The position numbers and the translations under genes are program-made. Source: JANWKA01 sp035533815 (GTDB lineage Bacteria; Bacteroidota; Bacteroidia; Chitinophagales; Chitinophagaceae). Taken from it: 64,000 nt of DNA. Position 1 is the first letter of the stretch; each line of letters begins with the position of its first letter. Below are positions 17,529 to 26,847 of the stretch, in pieces. The notes below the pieces were generated by a model. That model saw only the letters and a list, made by a program, of their open reading frames with translations. It ran no database searches and was not told the DNA's origin. The stretch spans positions 1 through 64,000 of the forward strand of contig DATLTB010000075.1 in NCBI GenBank assembly GCA_035533815.1. The letters are read 5' to 3'.

Positions 17529-18317
17529 ATGGATAAAGCCGGGCAGAATCGGAAGGTTCAGGACAAGAAGATCCAATCTATATTAATTTCCCAACCCAGA
17601 CCAGATGGTGAGAAATCTCCTTATTTCGACCTGGCCAAGAAATTCAATATCCGGCTCGATTTTTTTCCCTTTGTCCGGGTAGAGGGGGTCAGTTCCAGGG
17701 AATTCCGCAGGCAGCGCATTGATATTTCCGGGTTCACCGCGGTGATTTTCACCAGCCGGCATTCAGTCGATCATTTTTTCCGTATCTGCGAAGAAATGAA
17801 AATCAAGATATCCCAGGACTGCAAGTATTTCTGTATCACGGAGTCCGTGGCGCTATACCTCCAGAAATTCATCCTGTACCGCAAGCGGAAGGTCTTTTAC
17901 GGAGCGGATGGCATCACCCAGAGCCTGCTTGACGTGATCGGCAAACACCGGGATCATGAAAAATTCCTCCTGCCTTGTTCGGATATCCAGAAAAATGATA
18001 TCCAGGATTATCTCAAATCCACCAACTGCGAATTCGGCCTGGCCATGCTGTATAAAACCATCTGCAATGATATCCGGGAGATTCTGAGCGGGCAGGCCTA
18101 CGATATGATTGTATTTTTCAGTCCCTCCGGAGTTAAGTCCCTTTTCGAAAACTTTCCGGGATTCGCCCAGAACGGGACTTCCATTGCTGCTTTCGGCCCC
18201 ACTACGTCCAGGGCCATCGAAGAAGCCGGCCTCCGGCTGGACCTGAAAGCTCCCCTTCCTAAAGCCCCTTCCATGGTAGCTGCCCTGGAACTCTATCTGG
18301 GCGAGGTTAACCGGTAA
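17529..18317 (+). CDS. hemD: Uroporphyrinogen-III synthase
   Basis: Cyclises and inverts ring D of hydroxymethylbilane in heme synthesis. The 262-residue protein has the weakly conserved HemD double-lobe pattern: ILISQPRPDGEKSPYFDLAK, FTAVIFTSRHSVDHFF, FYGADGITQSLLDVIG, FLLPCSDIQKNDI, LAMLYKTICNDI, YDMIVFFSPSGVKSLFENFP, IAAFGPTTSRAIEEAGL, and a final PKAPSMVAALELYL. These segments are the usual HemD landmarks. It lies 38 bases after DUF4271, a conserved Bacteroidota pairing. Other heme synthesis genes are not in the window. Confidence 0.9.
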   Translation: MDKAGQNRKVQDKKIQSILISQPRPDGEKSPYFDLAKKFNIRLDFFPFVRVEGVSSREFRRQRIDISGFTAVIFTSRHSVDHFFRICEEMKIKISQDCKYFCITESVALYLQKFILYRKRKVFYGADGITQSLLDVIGKHRDHEKFLLPCSDIQKNDIQDYLKSTNCEFGLAMLYKTICNDIREILSGQAYDMIVFFSPSGVKSLFENFPGFAQNGTSIAAFGPTTSRAIEEAGLRLDLKAPLPKAPSMVAALELYLGEVNR

Positions 18318-18453
18318 GGGTCCTACCCAAACCAGGCGGAACCTCTTTTTTCAGGAATTGTTCCATATAGGGTTAATTAGTGAAAAAATAATGAATATTA
18401 TAAATAATTGATTTATATTAGTGCCCTCAATCCGGAGCCTATCCGGAATACCT

Positions 18454-20460
18454 ATGAAAAAACACACCAACCGGCTCATCCATGAGCAAAGTGGGTACCT
18501 GCGTCAGCATGCCCATAATCCGGTGGATTGGTACCCATGGGGGGAAGAAGCGTTTCAGAAAGCTATTTCGGAGAACAAACCAGTACTGGTCAGTATCGGT
18601 TATTTAGCCTGCCATTGGTGCCATGTGATGGAAAAAGAGTGTTTCGAAGATGCGGAAATAGCCGCATTGATGAATGAGCGTTTCGTGAATATCAAGGTTG
18701 ACCGGGAGGAACGCCCGGACCTTGACCAGATTTATATGGAAGCCGTGCAGGCCATCACGCATTCCGGTGGATGGCCACTGAATGTTTTTCTCACCCCATC
18801 CAGACAGGCCTTTTTCGGTGGTACCTATTACCCGCCCGTCCCTGCTTTCAACAGACCTTCCTGGTCCCAGGTAATCGTTGCGGTATCAGATGCATACCGG
18901 GACAGGAGGGAAGAAATAGATCAACAGGGAATTTCACTGACCCGGCAGCTTCAGTCGTCCAGCCGTGTTGCAGTATCTCCACATGAGCTGGGGACCATGG
19001 ACCAGGGGGTCATATTCAATCTGATTATGAGCGGAGCGGACCTGGAATCCGGTGGATTCGGCATGGCGCCCAAATTTCCATCTACAATGCTATTGAAATT
19101 CCTGCTCAGATACCATTATTTCCATCGCAATGAGGAGGCGCTGCGGCATGTGGAACTATCCCTCGATAAAATGATTGCCGGAGGCATTTATGATCAGCTG
19201 GGAGGTGGCTTTTGCCGGTACTCCACTGACCGGGAATGGCTGGTTCCCCATTTTGAAAAAATGCTGTATGATAATGCGTTATTGCTGGAGCTGATCAGCG
19301 AAGCCTTTCAGGTTACCCGTAAGCCACTCTATGACCGGACCATTCGTCAGACCCTGGAATATGTATTCAGGGAGATGGCTTCCCCGGAAGGAGGCTATTA
19401 TTCCGCGCTGGATGCCGACAGCGGTGGAGAGGAAGGCCGGTATTATATTTGGAAAAAGCCGGAGGCGGACCTGCTTCTGGGGAAAGAGGCTCCGCTGTTT
19501 TGTCAATCTTACGATATCACCGAAGAGGGGAACTGGGAAGGCAAAAACATCCTTCATGCCATCAGGCAGCCTGATCAGCAGGAGCAGGAAAGGCTGGTTC
19601 AGGCTACTTCCCGATTGCTGGCAGAACGGGAAAAACGGGAAAGACCCCTGTTGGATGATAAGGTCCTGCTCAGCTGGAATGCCCTGCTGTGTACTGCCTT
19701 CTGCAAAGCATATGCCGCCCTGGGAGATAAAGCCTTCCGGCTTGCCGCAGAAAACAACATGATGTTTATCTGGACCCATTTGCGGGAACCGGGCACCCTG
19801 GCACTCTATCATTGCTGGCAAAATGGCAAACCCCGCCAACCAGCCTTCCTGGATGATTATGCTTTCCTGATCCAGGCATTGATCGGCCTGCAGGAAATCA
19901 CCGCTGAAAGGGACTGGCTGGATAAGGCAAAATCCCTGACTGACCAGGTGATTACCCATTTCTGGGATGCCCAGGAAGGTTTTTTCTTTTTCACCCCGGA
20001 AGGACAAGCTGACCTGCTATTCCGCAAAAAGGAAGTATTTGACCATTCCACCCCCTCGGGCAATGCGGTAATGTGCGGCAATTTGCATTATCTGTCAGTA
20101 GTTTACCAGGAGCTTCACTACCGGGAAATGGCTACCCGCATGGCGGCTGGAATGGTACCGCAGGCTATCCGTTATCCTTCTTCTCATGGTGTCTGGTTGC
20201 AAAGTATCCTGGACCTGGAGCAGGGATTCCGGGAAATTGTCATCATGGGTAAAAATTATGGGGAAATACTTCAGCAAATCCAGGGTAAGTACTTACCCTG
20301 CAAGGTATTGATGGCTTCAGCCCGTGATGATGACCGGTTTCCGCTCCTGCGTCAGCGTTTCCGGCAAGACAGTACCTCGGTGTACCTATGCAGGGATTAT
20401 GCCTGCAGCAGGCCCCTGGAAGATTCTGCTGAAGTACTGAAGGAACTGGACCCGGCATAA
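18454..20460 (+). CDS. DUF255 thioredoxin-domain protein (YyaL/SPATA20 family)
   Basis: A 668-residue cytoplasmic protein from ATG 18454; a GTG at 18421 would add 11 residues without family similarity. The N-terminal thioredoxin-like domain carries LACHWCHVMEKECFED and FVNIKVDREERPDLDQIYM, then HSGGWPLNVFLTPSRQAFFGGTYYPP. Residues 180-660 form an alpha/alpha toroid resembling N-acylglucosamine epimerase, with GGFGMAPKFPSTMLL, GGIYDQLGGGFCRYSTDREW, PHFEKMLYDNALL and YYSALDADSGGEEGRYYIW. The family is highly conserved from bacteria to mammals but its reaction is not established. It is monocistronic. Confidence 0.92.
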   Translation: MKKHTNRLIHEQSGYLRQHAHNPVDWYPWGEEAFQKAISENKPVLVSIGYLACHWCHVMEKECFEDAEIAALMNERFVNIKVDREERPDLDQIYMEAVQAITHSGGWPLNVFLTPSRQAFFGGTYYPPVPAFNRPSWSQVIVAVSDAYRDRREEIDQQGISLTRQLQSSSRVAVSPHELGTMDQGVIFNLIMSGADLESGGFGMAPKFPSTMLLKFLLRYHYFHRNEEALRHVELSLDKMIAGGIYDQLGGGFCRYSTDREWLVPHFEKMLYDNALLLELISEAFQVTRKPLYDRTIRQTLEYVFREMASPEGGYYSALDADSGGEEGRYYIWKKPEADLLLGKEAPLFCQSYDITEEGNWEGKNILHAIRQPDQQEQERLVQATSRLLAEREKRERPLLDDKVLLSWNALLCTAFCKAYAALGDKAFRLAAENNMMFIWTHLREPGTLALYHCWQNGKPRQPAFLDDYAFLIQALIGLQEITAERDWLDKAKSLTDQVITHFWDAQEGFFFFTPEGQADLLFRKKEVFDHSTPSGNAVMCGNLHYLSVVYQELHYREMATRMAAGMVPQAIRYPSSHGVWLQSILDLEQGFREIVIMGKNYGEILQQIQGKYLPCKVLMASARDDDRFPLLRQRFRQDSTSVYLCRDYACSRPLEDSAEVLKELDPA

Positions 20461-20584
20461 ATTTATCACAGGAACAATATCGGCAATTCCCTTCCGTTAA
20501 AATAGGTTACTGCCAAAAAGGGGGCAAACCGATAAAAAAGACAGGGAATAAATCGATATTATATAAAAATAATATTACATTTGC

Positions 20585-20592
20585 TACCTTTA
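20585..20592 (+). promoter_or_regulatory. Candidate -7 box for the gldKLMN operon
   Basis: TACCTTTA, preceded by TTTGC, lies 21 bases before the gldK ATG in an AT-rich stretch. One base off TAnnTTTG. No clear -33 TTG at the standard distance. Confidence 0.35.
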
Positions 20593-20613
20593 CCTCAAAC
20601 GAAAATCATCCTT

Positions 20614-21894
20614 ATGAAATTCCACACTTTCAAGGGATTAGTGTGCCTGATGGCCCTTGCCTCCCTGGCTAGCTGCAGTAGAAATGCCACAAAAAGCTAT
20701 GAAGGAGGCCAGCTCACAGGGGTCCTCAACCGGCCCAAATATGCGCCAACAGTTCCTTTTGGCATGGTATATATTCCCACCGGCTTTTTCCATATGGGTT
20801 CCAGCGATCAGGATATCAACTATGCCCTGACAGCCAGGAACAAGGCAGTCACCCAGGGCGGGTTTTATATGGATGCCACTGAGATATCCAATAATGAATA
20901 CCGCCAGTTTGTTTATTGGGTGAGGGATTCCATTGCACATGTCCTGCTGGGGCAGGTGAAAAGCAACAAGGATGGCCAGAGTTTTATTGACTGGAAACAG
21001 AAGATCAATTATAATGATCCTGCCACACAGCAAAAACTGGACGCCATGTATTACCGGCCCGAAGACCGGATCTGGGGAAGAAAGGATATTGATATCCGCA
21101 AGCTGATTTACCATGGGGAAACCTATGACCTGAAAGCCGCAGCCATGGATAAAGGTAAAAGCCCCCGTTCCTCCTTTATTGTCAAGACCAATACTCCGGT
21201 TTATCCCGATACCCTTTGCTGGATCAGGGATTTTTCCTATTCCTATAACGAGCCGATGGCCCAATTATACTTTTACCATCCGGCATTCGATAATTACCCG
21301 GTGGTCGGGGTTAACTGGAATCAGGCTACGGCATTCTGTATCTGGAGGACCAATTACTGGAATGATTACCGTCGTGCCCGTAACCTGTATACAGAAGGGG
21401 AATTCCGCCTGCCGACCGAAGCGGAATGGGAATATGCAGCCCGGGGCGGAAGGAACGAATCCCCTTATCCCTGGGGAGGGCCTTACCTGCGTAATAAGAA
21501 GGGTTGCCTGCTGGCCAATTTCAAGCCCGGCTTAGGAGATTATGCCGCAGATGGGGGACTTTATCCGGTCCGGGTGGATTCTTACTGGCCGAATGACTAC
21601 GGCCTGTATAATATGGCTGGCAATGTGAGCGAATGGACTTCATCTGCCTATTATGCAGATGCCGGAACTTTTGAAATGGACATGAATCCGGATATCGAGT
21701 ACAATGCCAAACCATCTGATCCCCCGAAAATGAAAAGAAAGGTCGTACGCGGAGGATCCTGGAAGGATATTGGATATTTTCTTCAGGTGAGCACCAGGCA
21801 GTATGAATATCAGGATACGTCAAAATCCTATATCGGATTCCGTTGTGTGATCTCTTTTCTCGGCAGGTCCAAAGGTGATTTCTCCAAACACTAA
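20614..21894 (+). CDS. gldK: Gliding motility / type IX secretion lipoprotein GldK
   Basis: Outer-membrane lipoprotein that with GldN forms the periplasmic ring of the type IX secretion system. The 426-residue protein starts MKFHTFKGLVCLM with a lipobox LASC at Cys21. The rest is a formylglycine-generating-enzyme-like (sulfatase-modifying factor) domain: GMVYIPTGFFHMGSSDQD, EISNNEYRQFVYWVRDS, PVVGVNWNQATAFC, RLPTEAEWEYAARGG, MAGNVSEWTSSAYY, RKVVRGGSWKDIGYFLQ and YIGFRCV. It heads gldKLMN. The start at 20614 is chosen because it opens the signal peptide; a TTG at 20581 adds 11 residues. Confidence 0.96.
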   Translation: MKFHTFKGLVCLMALASLASCSRNATKSYEGGQLTGVLNRPKYAPTVPFGMVYIPTGFFHMGSSDQDINYALTARNKAVTQGGFYMDATEISNNEYRQFVYWVRDSIAHVLLGQVKSNKDGQSFIDWKQKINYNDPATQQKLDAMYYRPEDRIWGRKDIDIRKLIYHGETYDLKAAAMDKGKSPRSSFIVKTNTPVYPDTLCWIRDFSYSYNEPMAQLYFYHPAFDNYPVVGVNWNQATAFCIWRTNYWNDYRRARNLYTEGEFRLPTEAEWEYAARGGRNESPYPWGGPYLRNKKGCLLANFKPGLGDYAADGGLYPVRVDSYWPNDYGLYNMAGNVSEWTSSAYYADAGTFEMDMNPDIEYNAKPSDPPKMKRKVVRGGSWKDIGYFLQVSTRQYEYQDTSKSYIGFRCVISFLGRSKGDFSKH

Positions 21895-21944
21895 TCACGG
21901 GTAATCTTGATTTATCATCTTCATCCATAAAAACCTGAATCAAT

Positions 21945-22772
21945 ATGGCTATCAATGCGGAAAGCAAGAAAGGGAAAAAAATAATGAACTTTATTTTCAG
22001 CTTCGGGGCAGCAGTAGTGATCCTGGGCGCATTATTCAAGATCCTGCACTGGAGGGGAGCTACCGGAATGCTGATGGCCGGCATGTTCACAGAAGTGGCT
22101 ATTTTCACCATTTACGCCCTGCTCCCGCCTCCTTCGGAGTATTACTGGGAAAAATATTATCCCGGCATCCGGGAAAGCCCGGAGGATGAATTGGCCCGGA
22201 CCGGTAAATATGTAGAGCGTTCCGTGGCCATAGGTACTCCAACCGGCACACCGGCCTTGCAGGGCCTGGATAAGATGATGATGGAAGCGGACATTACCCC
22301 GGCAAGCCTTAAACAGCTGAAGGAAGGATTCACGAAGCTGCATGCCAGGGTCTCTGACCTTGCGGATCTCTCTGATGCCATGGAAGCCACTAAGGATTAT
22401 ACTGTGAAAACCCGGGAAGCTGTAGCCGTCCTTGGTAATATGAAAGCAGCCTACACGAGTGCCGCCGCCGCAGTCAGTACGTTTAACGATACTTCAGAAT
22501 CGACGAAGAAATTTCATGACAGTATCCAGCATATGACCAGGAACCTGGCTTCCCTGAACACCATTTATGAACTCGAACTGCAGGATACCAACAGCCACCT
22601 GAAAGCACTGAACAAATTCTACACTACCTTGTCCGCTGCTTCAGAAACGATGTCACAGAGTGCAGCGGATGCCAAAAAAACACAGGAACAGATAGCCATA
22701 CTTGCCAGGAACCTTGGCAATCTGAATGCCATTTACGGCAATATGCTTTCCGCCATGCAGGGCAGAGGATAA
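21945..22772 (+). CDS. gldL: Type IX secretion motor protein GldL
   Basis: Inner-membrane component of the proton-driven GldLM motor. The 275-residue protein has two transmembrane helices near the N-terminus, MNFIFSFGAAVVILGALFKIL and GMLMAGMFTEVAIFTIYALL; the HW after the first and the Glu in the second are the conserved residues of the motor. A long cytoplasmic part follows, mostly helical and rich in Ala, Ser and Thr (residues 120-275, coiled-coil-like). It is somewhat longer than the Flavobacterium protein. The gene lies 50 bases after gldK. Confidence 0.95.
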   Translation: MAINAESKKGKKIMNFIFSFGAAVVILGALFKILHWRGATGMLMAGMFTEVAIFTIYALLPPPSEYYWEKYYPGIRESPEDELARTGKYVERSVAIGTPTGTPALQGLDKMMMEADITPASLKQLKEGFTKLHARVSDLADLSDAMEATKDYTVKTREAVAVLGNMKAAYTSAAAAVSTFNDTSESTKKFHDSIQHMTRNLASLNTIYELELQDTNSHLKALNKFYTTLSAASETMSQSAADAKKTQEQIAILARNLGNLNAIYGNMLSAMQGRG

Positions 22773-22814
22773 TTAACACTGAACCCAGAAAAATCCTGAA
22801 AACCATAATTTAAG

Positions 22815-24350
22815 ATGGCATTACCCAAAGAGCCCAGGCAAAAGATGATCAACATCATGTACATTGTGTTGACCGCCCTGCTTGCCCTCAATGTTTCCAA
22901 GGAAGTGCTCAATGCCTTCAAGATCGTCAATGAAAGCATTCGGGATTCCAATCATTCCATTGCTACCAAAAACAACCAGACTTACGCTGATTTCGACAAG
23001 CAGATGAAAAATGACCCAGCCAGGGTAGGCCCCATCAGGGCCAAGGCAGACTCAGTCCGGGCGATATGCACCAGAATTAATAACTACCTGGACAGCCTGA
23101 AAAAACTGGTGGTGAGTGAAAGCGGGGGACTGGATGATTCCGGCAATATCCGGTATGATGATAACCTGGAGGCCCCGACCCGGGTCATGCAGAACTATGG
23201 GCAGGGACCCCGGCTCGAAAAAATGATCGGCACCGTCAGGGGGCAATTGCTGGGAATGGTGGATCCGGAGTTCCGACTTCAGCTGGTCAATACCCTGCCC
23301 CTGAAAGTGGAAATTCCCCGTACCAACGATCCCGAAAACAACAATGACTGGACAGCCGCCCATTTCAAGATGGTACCTACCATTGCCGCAGTTACCATAC
23401 TGAGTAAATTCCAGAATGATGTCAAAAATTCGGAATCCATGGTGATCGATCACCTGTACAGCCAGATCAGCAAACAGAACTTTGTCTTTAACCAATATTC
23501 CGTCCTGGTTTCTGCCAATGCGGGATATATAATGACCGGCCAGAAATATGAGGCGAAAATCATGCTGGGGGCCTATAGCACCACGGTAAATCCTTCTATA
23601 ACGGTGAATGGTCAATCCATTCCGGTGGTCAGCGGACTGGGAACTTATGATGTGGTGGGCGGGGGTGTCGGAGACCACACATACAAAGTGGCCATTGCCC
23701 TGAAGGACCAGACCGGGAAGGTGCAGGTGTACAATACCTCCGAAAGCTATACAGTAGGAGCTTCCAGTTTTTCGGTATCCGCAGACAAAATGAATGTCAT
23801 GTATATCGGGGTGGATAACCCAATATCCATTGCGGCAGCCGGAGTTCCGGCGGAAAGCGTCAATGCGAGCCTTTCAGGCGGAGGGACCCTGACCAAAACA
23901 GGCACCGGCCATTTTATTGGCCGGGTGACCAGTGTGGGGAACGTGACAATCAATGTGTCCGGAAGCGTAGGTGGCCAGATTAAAACCCTGGGCAACATGG
24001 TCTTCCGGACCAAGCGCATGCCCGATCCTTATCCCACCGTGGCAGGCAGTAAAGGGGGCATGCTGCGGGCCGCACTTTTCAGGCTCCAGGAAGGCGTTCA
24101 ATCCACCATGCCGCCTGATTTTGCCTTTGATGTCCGAACCCTGGTGACCAGTTTTACTATCGGGTTCCAGGGACAGGGTTTCCCGGATTATATTGAAAAG
24201 AATTGTAACTCAGCTTATTTTTCCCCGGAAGTGAAAAGTTTAATCGGGCGCTGCAGGCCGGGTACAAGGGTATACATTGATAATATCAGGGCTTATTTAC
24301 CGGATGGCACCACCCGGAATATCGGCTCCCTGGTCTATAGGTTAAATTGA
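22815..24350 (+). CDS. gldM: Type IX secretion motor protein GldM
   Basis: Single-span protein whose periplasmic shaft connects the GldL motor to the GldK-GldN ring. The 511-residue protein begins MALPKEPRQKMINIMYIV, followed by LTALLALNVSKEVLNAF, the diagnostic N-terminal helix. The periplasmic part has the N-terminal helical domain, then Ig-like beta domains (for example YSVLVSANAGYIMTGQKYEAKI and AITIAAAGVP-type strands). The C-terminal KGGMLRAALFRLQEGVQSTMP and YLPDGTTRNIGSLVYRLN are also typical. It lies 42 bases after gldL. Confidence 0.96.
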   Translation: MALPKEPRQKMINIMYIVLTALLALNVSKEVLNAFKIVNESIRDSNHSIATKNNQTYADFDKQMKNDPARVGPIRAKADSVRAICTRINNYLDSLKKLVVSESGGLDDSGNIRYDDNLEAPTRVMQNYGQGPRLEKMIGTVRGQLLGMVDPEFRLQLVNTLPLKVEIPRTNDPENNNDWTAAHFKMVPTIAAVTILSKFQNDVKNSESMVIDHLYSQISKQNFVFNQYSVLVSANAGYIMTGQKYEAKIMLGAYSTTVNPSITVNGQSIPVVSGLGTYDVVGGGVGDHTYKVAIALKDQTGKVQVYNTSESYTVGASSFSVSADKMNVMYIGVDNPISIAAAGVPAESVNASLSGGGTLTKTGTGHFIGRVTSVGNVTINVSGSVGGQIKTLGNMVFRTKRMPDPYPTVAGSKGGMLRAALFRLQEGVQSTMPPDFAFDVRTLVTSFTIGFQGQGFPDYIEKNCNSAYFSPEVKSLIGRCRPGTRVYIDNIRAYLPDGTTRNIGSLVYRLN

Positions 24351-24374
24351 TCGTTCACCATAAATCATCATCAT

Positions 24375-25436
24375 ATGCGGACAGGTTTTGCAAGAAAGGG
24401 ATTGTTATTTGCCCTGGCGGTAATCCTGGTGGCAGCTTCAGCGGATGCCCAAACAGCAAAAAGACGCAGAAAGATCACCACTCGGCGCAAAGCGGTATCA
24501 GCCAGGCAGTCCTCCGGTTATGGAACCGGAACCGGGGTGATCAATCCGGCAACAGGCAATGCAGTAAATCCTCCGGGAGGGACAGCGGAAAACCCCTTCA
24601 ATTCACCGGCCGCTTCCCTGCGTCCTGACAATGTGTTCGGGGCACTGGACAGCATTAAGCCTTCTTTGCGGGTGGATGGCGCGATTGTGGACACCATGGA
24701 TCAGGATATGGCCCCGCTTTCCTACCAGTATATCCGGAAGGATGATGCGATCTGGGGTAAAAGGATCTGGCGGGAAATAGATACCCGCGAGAAAATGAAC
24801 CTGCCTTTCCGCTATCCTGCCAACGAAGACAATGGAAGCCAGATGTTCATTAATATCCTGCTCAATGCGATAAGAAAGGGAGAAGTAACGGCATTTGATC
24901 CAATCGATGACCGGTTTACCACCCCCATGTCCCTGGATCAGCTTACCATGCAGCTTCAGGGAAAAGTAGATACGGTTCTGGTTACAGATCCTGTGACCGG
25001 TAAGGAAACCCAGCAGGTTTTCCGCAATGATTTTGACCCCAACGCCGTGGTCAGATACCGGATAAAAGAGGATTGGGTGTTCGACAAACAGACCTCGACG
25101 ATGTACGTCCGCATCATCGGGATCGCACCTGAAAAGGCCATCCTGAACTCGGACGGATCCATCCGTACCTATACCCCTATATTCTGGTTGTATTACCCTG
25201 ATCTGCGCCCGGTATTGGCCCGGTACGAAGTATATAATCCAAAAAATTATGCCATGCGCCTGAGCTGGGAAGACCTCTTTGAAATGCGCATGTTTTCCAG
25301 TTATATCATCAAGGAAGACAATGTTTTTGACCGGTCCATTAAGGATTATATCCATAATGGAGTTCGCAGGCTGATGGAAGGACAGCGGATCAAAAATGAA
25401 ATATTCGACTGGGAACAAAACCTTTGGCAGTATTAA
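24375..25436 (+). CDS. gldN: Type IX secretion ring protein GldN
   Basis: Periplasmic partner of GldK in the outer-membrane-associated ring. The 353-residue protein has a signal peptide ending ADAQ, a low-complexity basic and Gly/Pro-rich stretch (residues 28-75), then the GldN/PorN core: DAIWGKRIWREIDTREKMNLPF, a segment with MFINILLNAIRKGEVTAF, RIKEDWVFDKQTSTMYVRIIGIAP, FWLYYPDLRPVLARYEVYNP and DRSIKDYIHNGVRRLMEGQRI. It closes the gldKLMN operon, 24 bases after gldM, and is followed by a palindrome that may terminate the operon. Confidence 0.95.
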   Translation: MRTGFARKGLLFALAVILVAASADAQTAKRRRKITTRRKAVSARQSSGYGTGTGVINPATGNAVNPPGGTAENPFNSPAASLRPDNVFGALDSIKPSLRVDGAIVDTMDQDMAPLSYQYIRKDDAIWGKRIWREIDTREKMNLPFRYPANEDNGSQMFINILLNAIRKGEVTAFDPIDDRFTTPMSLDQLTMQLQGKVDTVLVTDPVTGKETQQVFRNDFDPNAVVRYRIKEDWVFDKQTSTMYVRIIGIAPEKAILNSDGSIRTYTPIFWLYYPDLRPVLARYEVYNPKNYAMRLSWEDLFEMRMFSSYIIKEDNVFDRSIKDYIHNGVRRLMEGQRIKNEIFDWEQNLWQY

Positions 25437-25459
25437 CGGTGGTGTCCCGACCCGGAAAA

Positions 25460-25483
25460 TCAGGGTACCCTGACCTAATTTTT
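25460..25483 (+). terminator. Possible terminator between gldN and birA
   Basis: The 14-base palindrome TCAGGGTACCCTGA is followed by CCTAATTTTT. A five-pair stem with GTAC as loop can form. It sits between convergent gldN and birA, where a terminator is expected. The stem is short, so confidence is limited. Confidence 0.4.
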
Positions 25484-26255
25484 AGCCGATCAGTTCCAGC
25501 TCCCCGAACCCAAAATCGCGGATGCTATCCCCTGCCTGTACCAGGATCTTCCCATCCGCTTTGATTCCACGGATTATCCCTTTCAGGGAAACAGCGCCGG
25601 TTTTGAAATGGGCTGGGGTGTTCAGTAAAAAAAGCCTGTTGGTATATTCCTCCAGGATCTTGCCCGGAAATCCCGCCTGCAGCTGAAGATAACGGGCTTC
25701 CAGAGCCGAACACAGGGGGAGGGCCAGCGATAAGATATCCCAGGACTTTCCGGTAATGGCTTTCAGGGAAACCGGGTTTGGTAAAGATTTCGGGAAACGG
25801 ACCTGGTTCACATTTAACCCGATTCCCACCACGGCAAAGTTCCATATATTTCCCCGGATAGCATTCTCAATCAGGATACCGCCTGCCTTTCTGTCACCCC
25901 AATAGATGTCATTGCTCCATTTGATCCGGCATTTGTGGGGATCAGCATACTGCATTAAAAAGTCACAGACCCCAAGACTGATCGCAGCGCTAAGCAGGAA
26001 CTGGTCTGCAGGATGAAGCATAACCGGCTGCAAAACAACAGACAAGGTCAGGTTCAGGCTCCCCGGGGAAAGCCAGTGCTTTCCCCGTTGCCCTTTCCCT
26101 GCCGTTTGCCTGCGGGCCAAAAAAACGGCGCCCTCACTTACCCTGCCTTCATTCACCAGGCCCATGGCATAGTTATTGGTACTGTCCACAGATTCCAGAA
26201 TGATAAAAGGATGACCGATCAGGTTGGCTGAAGAAGAAATTCGCGATAAAGGCAT
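25482..26255 (-). CDS. birA: Biotin--[acetyl-CoA-carboxylase] ligase
   Basis: Activates biotin with ATP and attaches it to the carboxyl carrier protein. The protein (257 residues from ATG 26255) lacks the DNA-binding domain of E. coli BirA, so it is a mono-functional ligase. Motifs: ILESVDSTNNYAM, ARRQTAGKGQRGKHWLSPGS, the biotinyl-AMP loop; RIKWSNDIYWGDRKAGGILIE; FAVVGIGLNVNQVRFP. The C-terminal SH3-like domain holds LKGIIRGIKADGKILVQ. It diverges from rsfS-ftsH, a widespread arrangement in Bacteroidota. An upstream ATG at 26285 would add ten residues. Confidence 0.94.
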   Translation of the reverse strand: MPLSRISSSANLIGHPFIILESVDSTNNYAMGLVNEGRVSEGAVFLARRQTAGKGQRGKHWLSPGSLNLTLSVVLQPVMLHPADQFLLSAAISLGVCDFLMQYADPHKCRIKWSNDIYWGDRKAGGILIENAIRGNIWNFAVVGIGLNVNQVRFPKSLPNPVSLKAITGKSWDILSLALPLCSALEARYLQLQAGFPGKILEEYTNRLFLLNTPAHFKTGAVSLKGIIRGIKADGKILVQAGDSIRDFGFGELELIG

Positions 26256-26338
26256 AAGTTTTTTTGGCAGGGGAAGAATCGTCAATGAATAGTCAGGCTA
26301 TCCCGGAACCAAACCCTGTTTTTGTCCTTCGGAATCAC

Positions 26339-26346
26339 TAAATTTG
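26339..26346 (+). promoter_or_regulatory. Candidate -7 box for rsfS-ftsH
   Basis: TAAATTTG is a perfect TAnnTTTG match and is followed by C. A TTTTTG sequence ends 14 bases upstream, shorter than the usual spacing. It lies 33 bases before the rsfS TTG start. Confidence 0.4.
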
Positions 26347-26379
26347 CTGTTTAGGCAGATCAAGCAAAAATAAGATTAT

Positions 26380-26781
26380 TTGGCACCATTATCCGTTCTG
26401 GCAAGCCGGAAAAAAGCAGCGACCCGATTAAACAGAAACAGCAGGCTTTTTAAAACCATCATAAAGTCCATCCAGGAGAAAAAAGGAGAGCATATTGTAT
26501 CACTGGATCTGAGGAAGATCCCGGAAGCTGTAGCTGATTTTTTTGTAATATGTGAGGCATCTTCAAATATACAGATCGGAGCCATTGCAGAGCATATTGA
26601 GGAGGAAGTGAAACAATTGCTGAAGGAAAGCCCCTACCACCATGAAGGGTACCTGGCGCTCCAATGGGTACTGATAGATTATGTGAATATCGTAGTGCAT
26701 ATTTTCCTGCCATCCAATCGGAAATTTTACCAACTGGAGGAAATGTGGAGCGATGGAGAGCTGGTCGAACACCTGGATTGA
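26380..26781 (+). CDS. rsfS: Ribosomal silencing factor RsfS
   Basis: Binds uL14 on the large subunit and blocks subunit joining when nutrients are short. The family core is residues 25-130: IIKSIQEKKGEHIVSLDLRK, VADFFVICEASSNIQIGAIA, YLALQWVLIDYVNIVVHIFLP and YQLEEMWSDGELVEHL. All RsfS landmarks are present. No ATG precedes the core; the TTG at 26380 is the only plausible start visible and adds a basic leader of about 25 residues, so the true start may be different. It precedes ftsH by 66 bases. Confidence 0.92.
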   Translation: MAPLSVLASRKKAATRLNRNSRLFKTIIKSIQEKKGEHIVSLDLRKIPEAVADFFVICEASSNIQIGAIAEHIEEEVKQLLKESPYHHEGYLALQWVLIDYVNIVVHIFLPSNRKFYQLEEMWSDGELVEHLD

Positions 26782-26847
26782 CAGGGGAACAGCAATGATT
26801 ACCGGAGGAACTTCGAAGTCAAAAAACAGTTAGGAGAGACTGATTAT

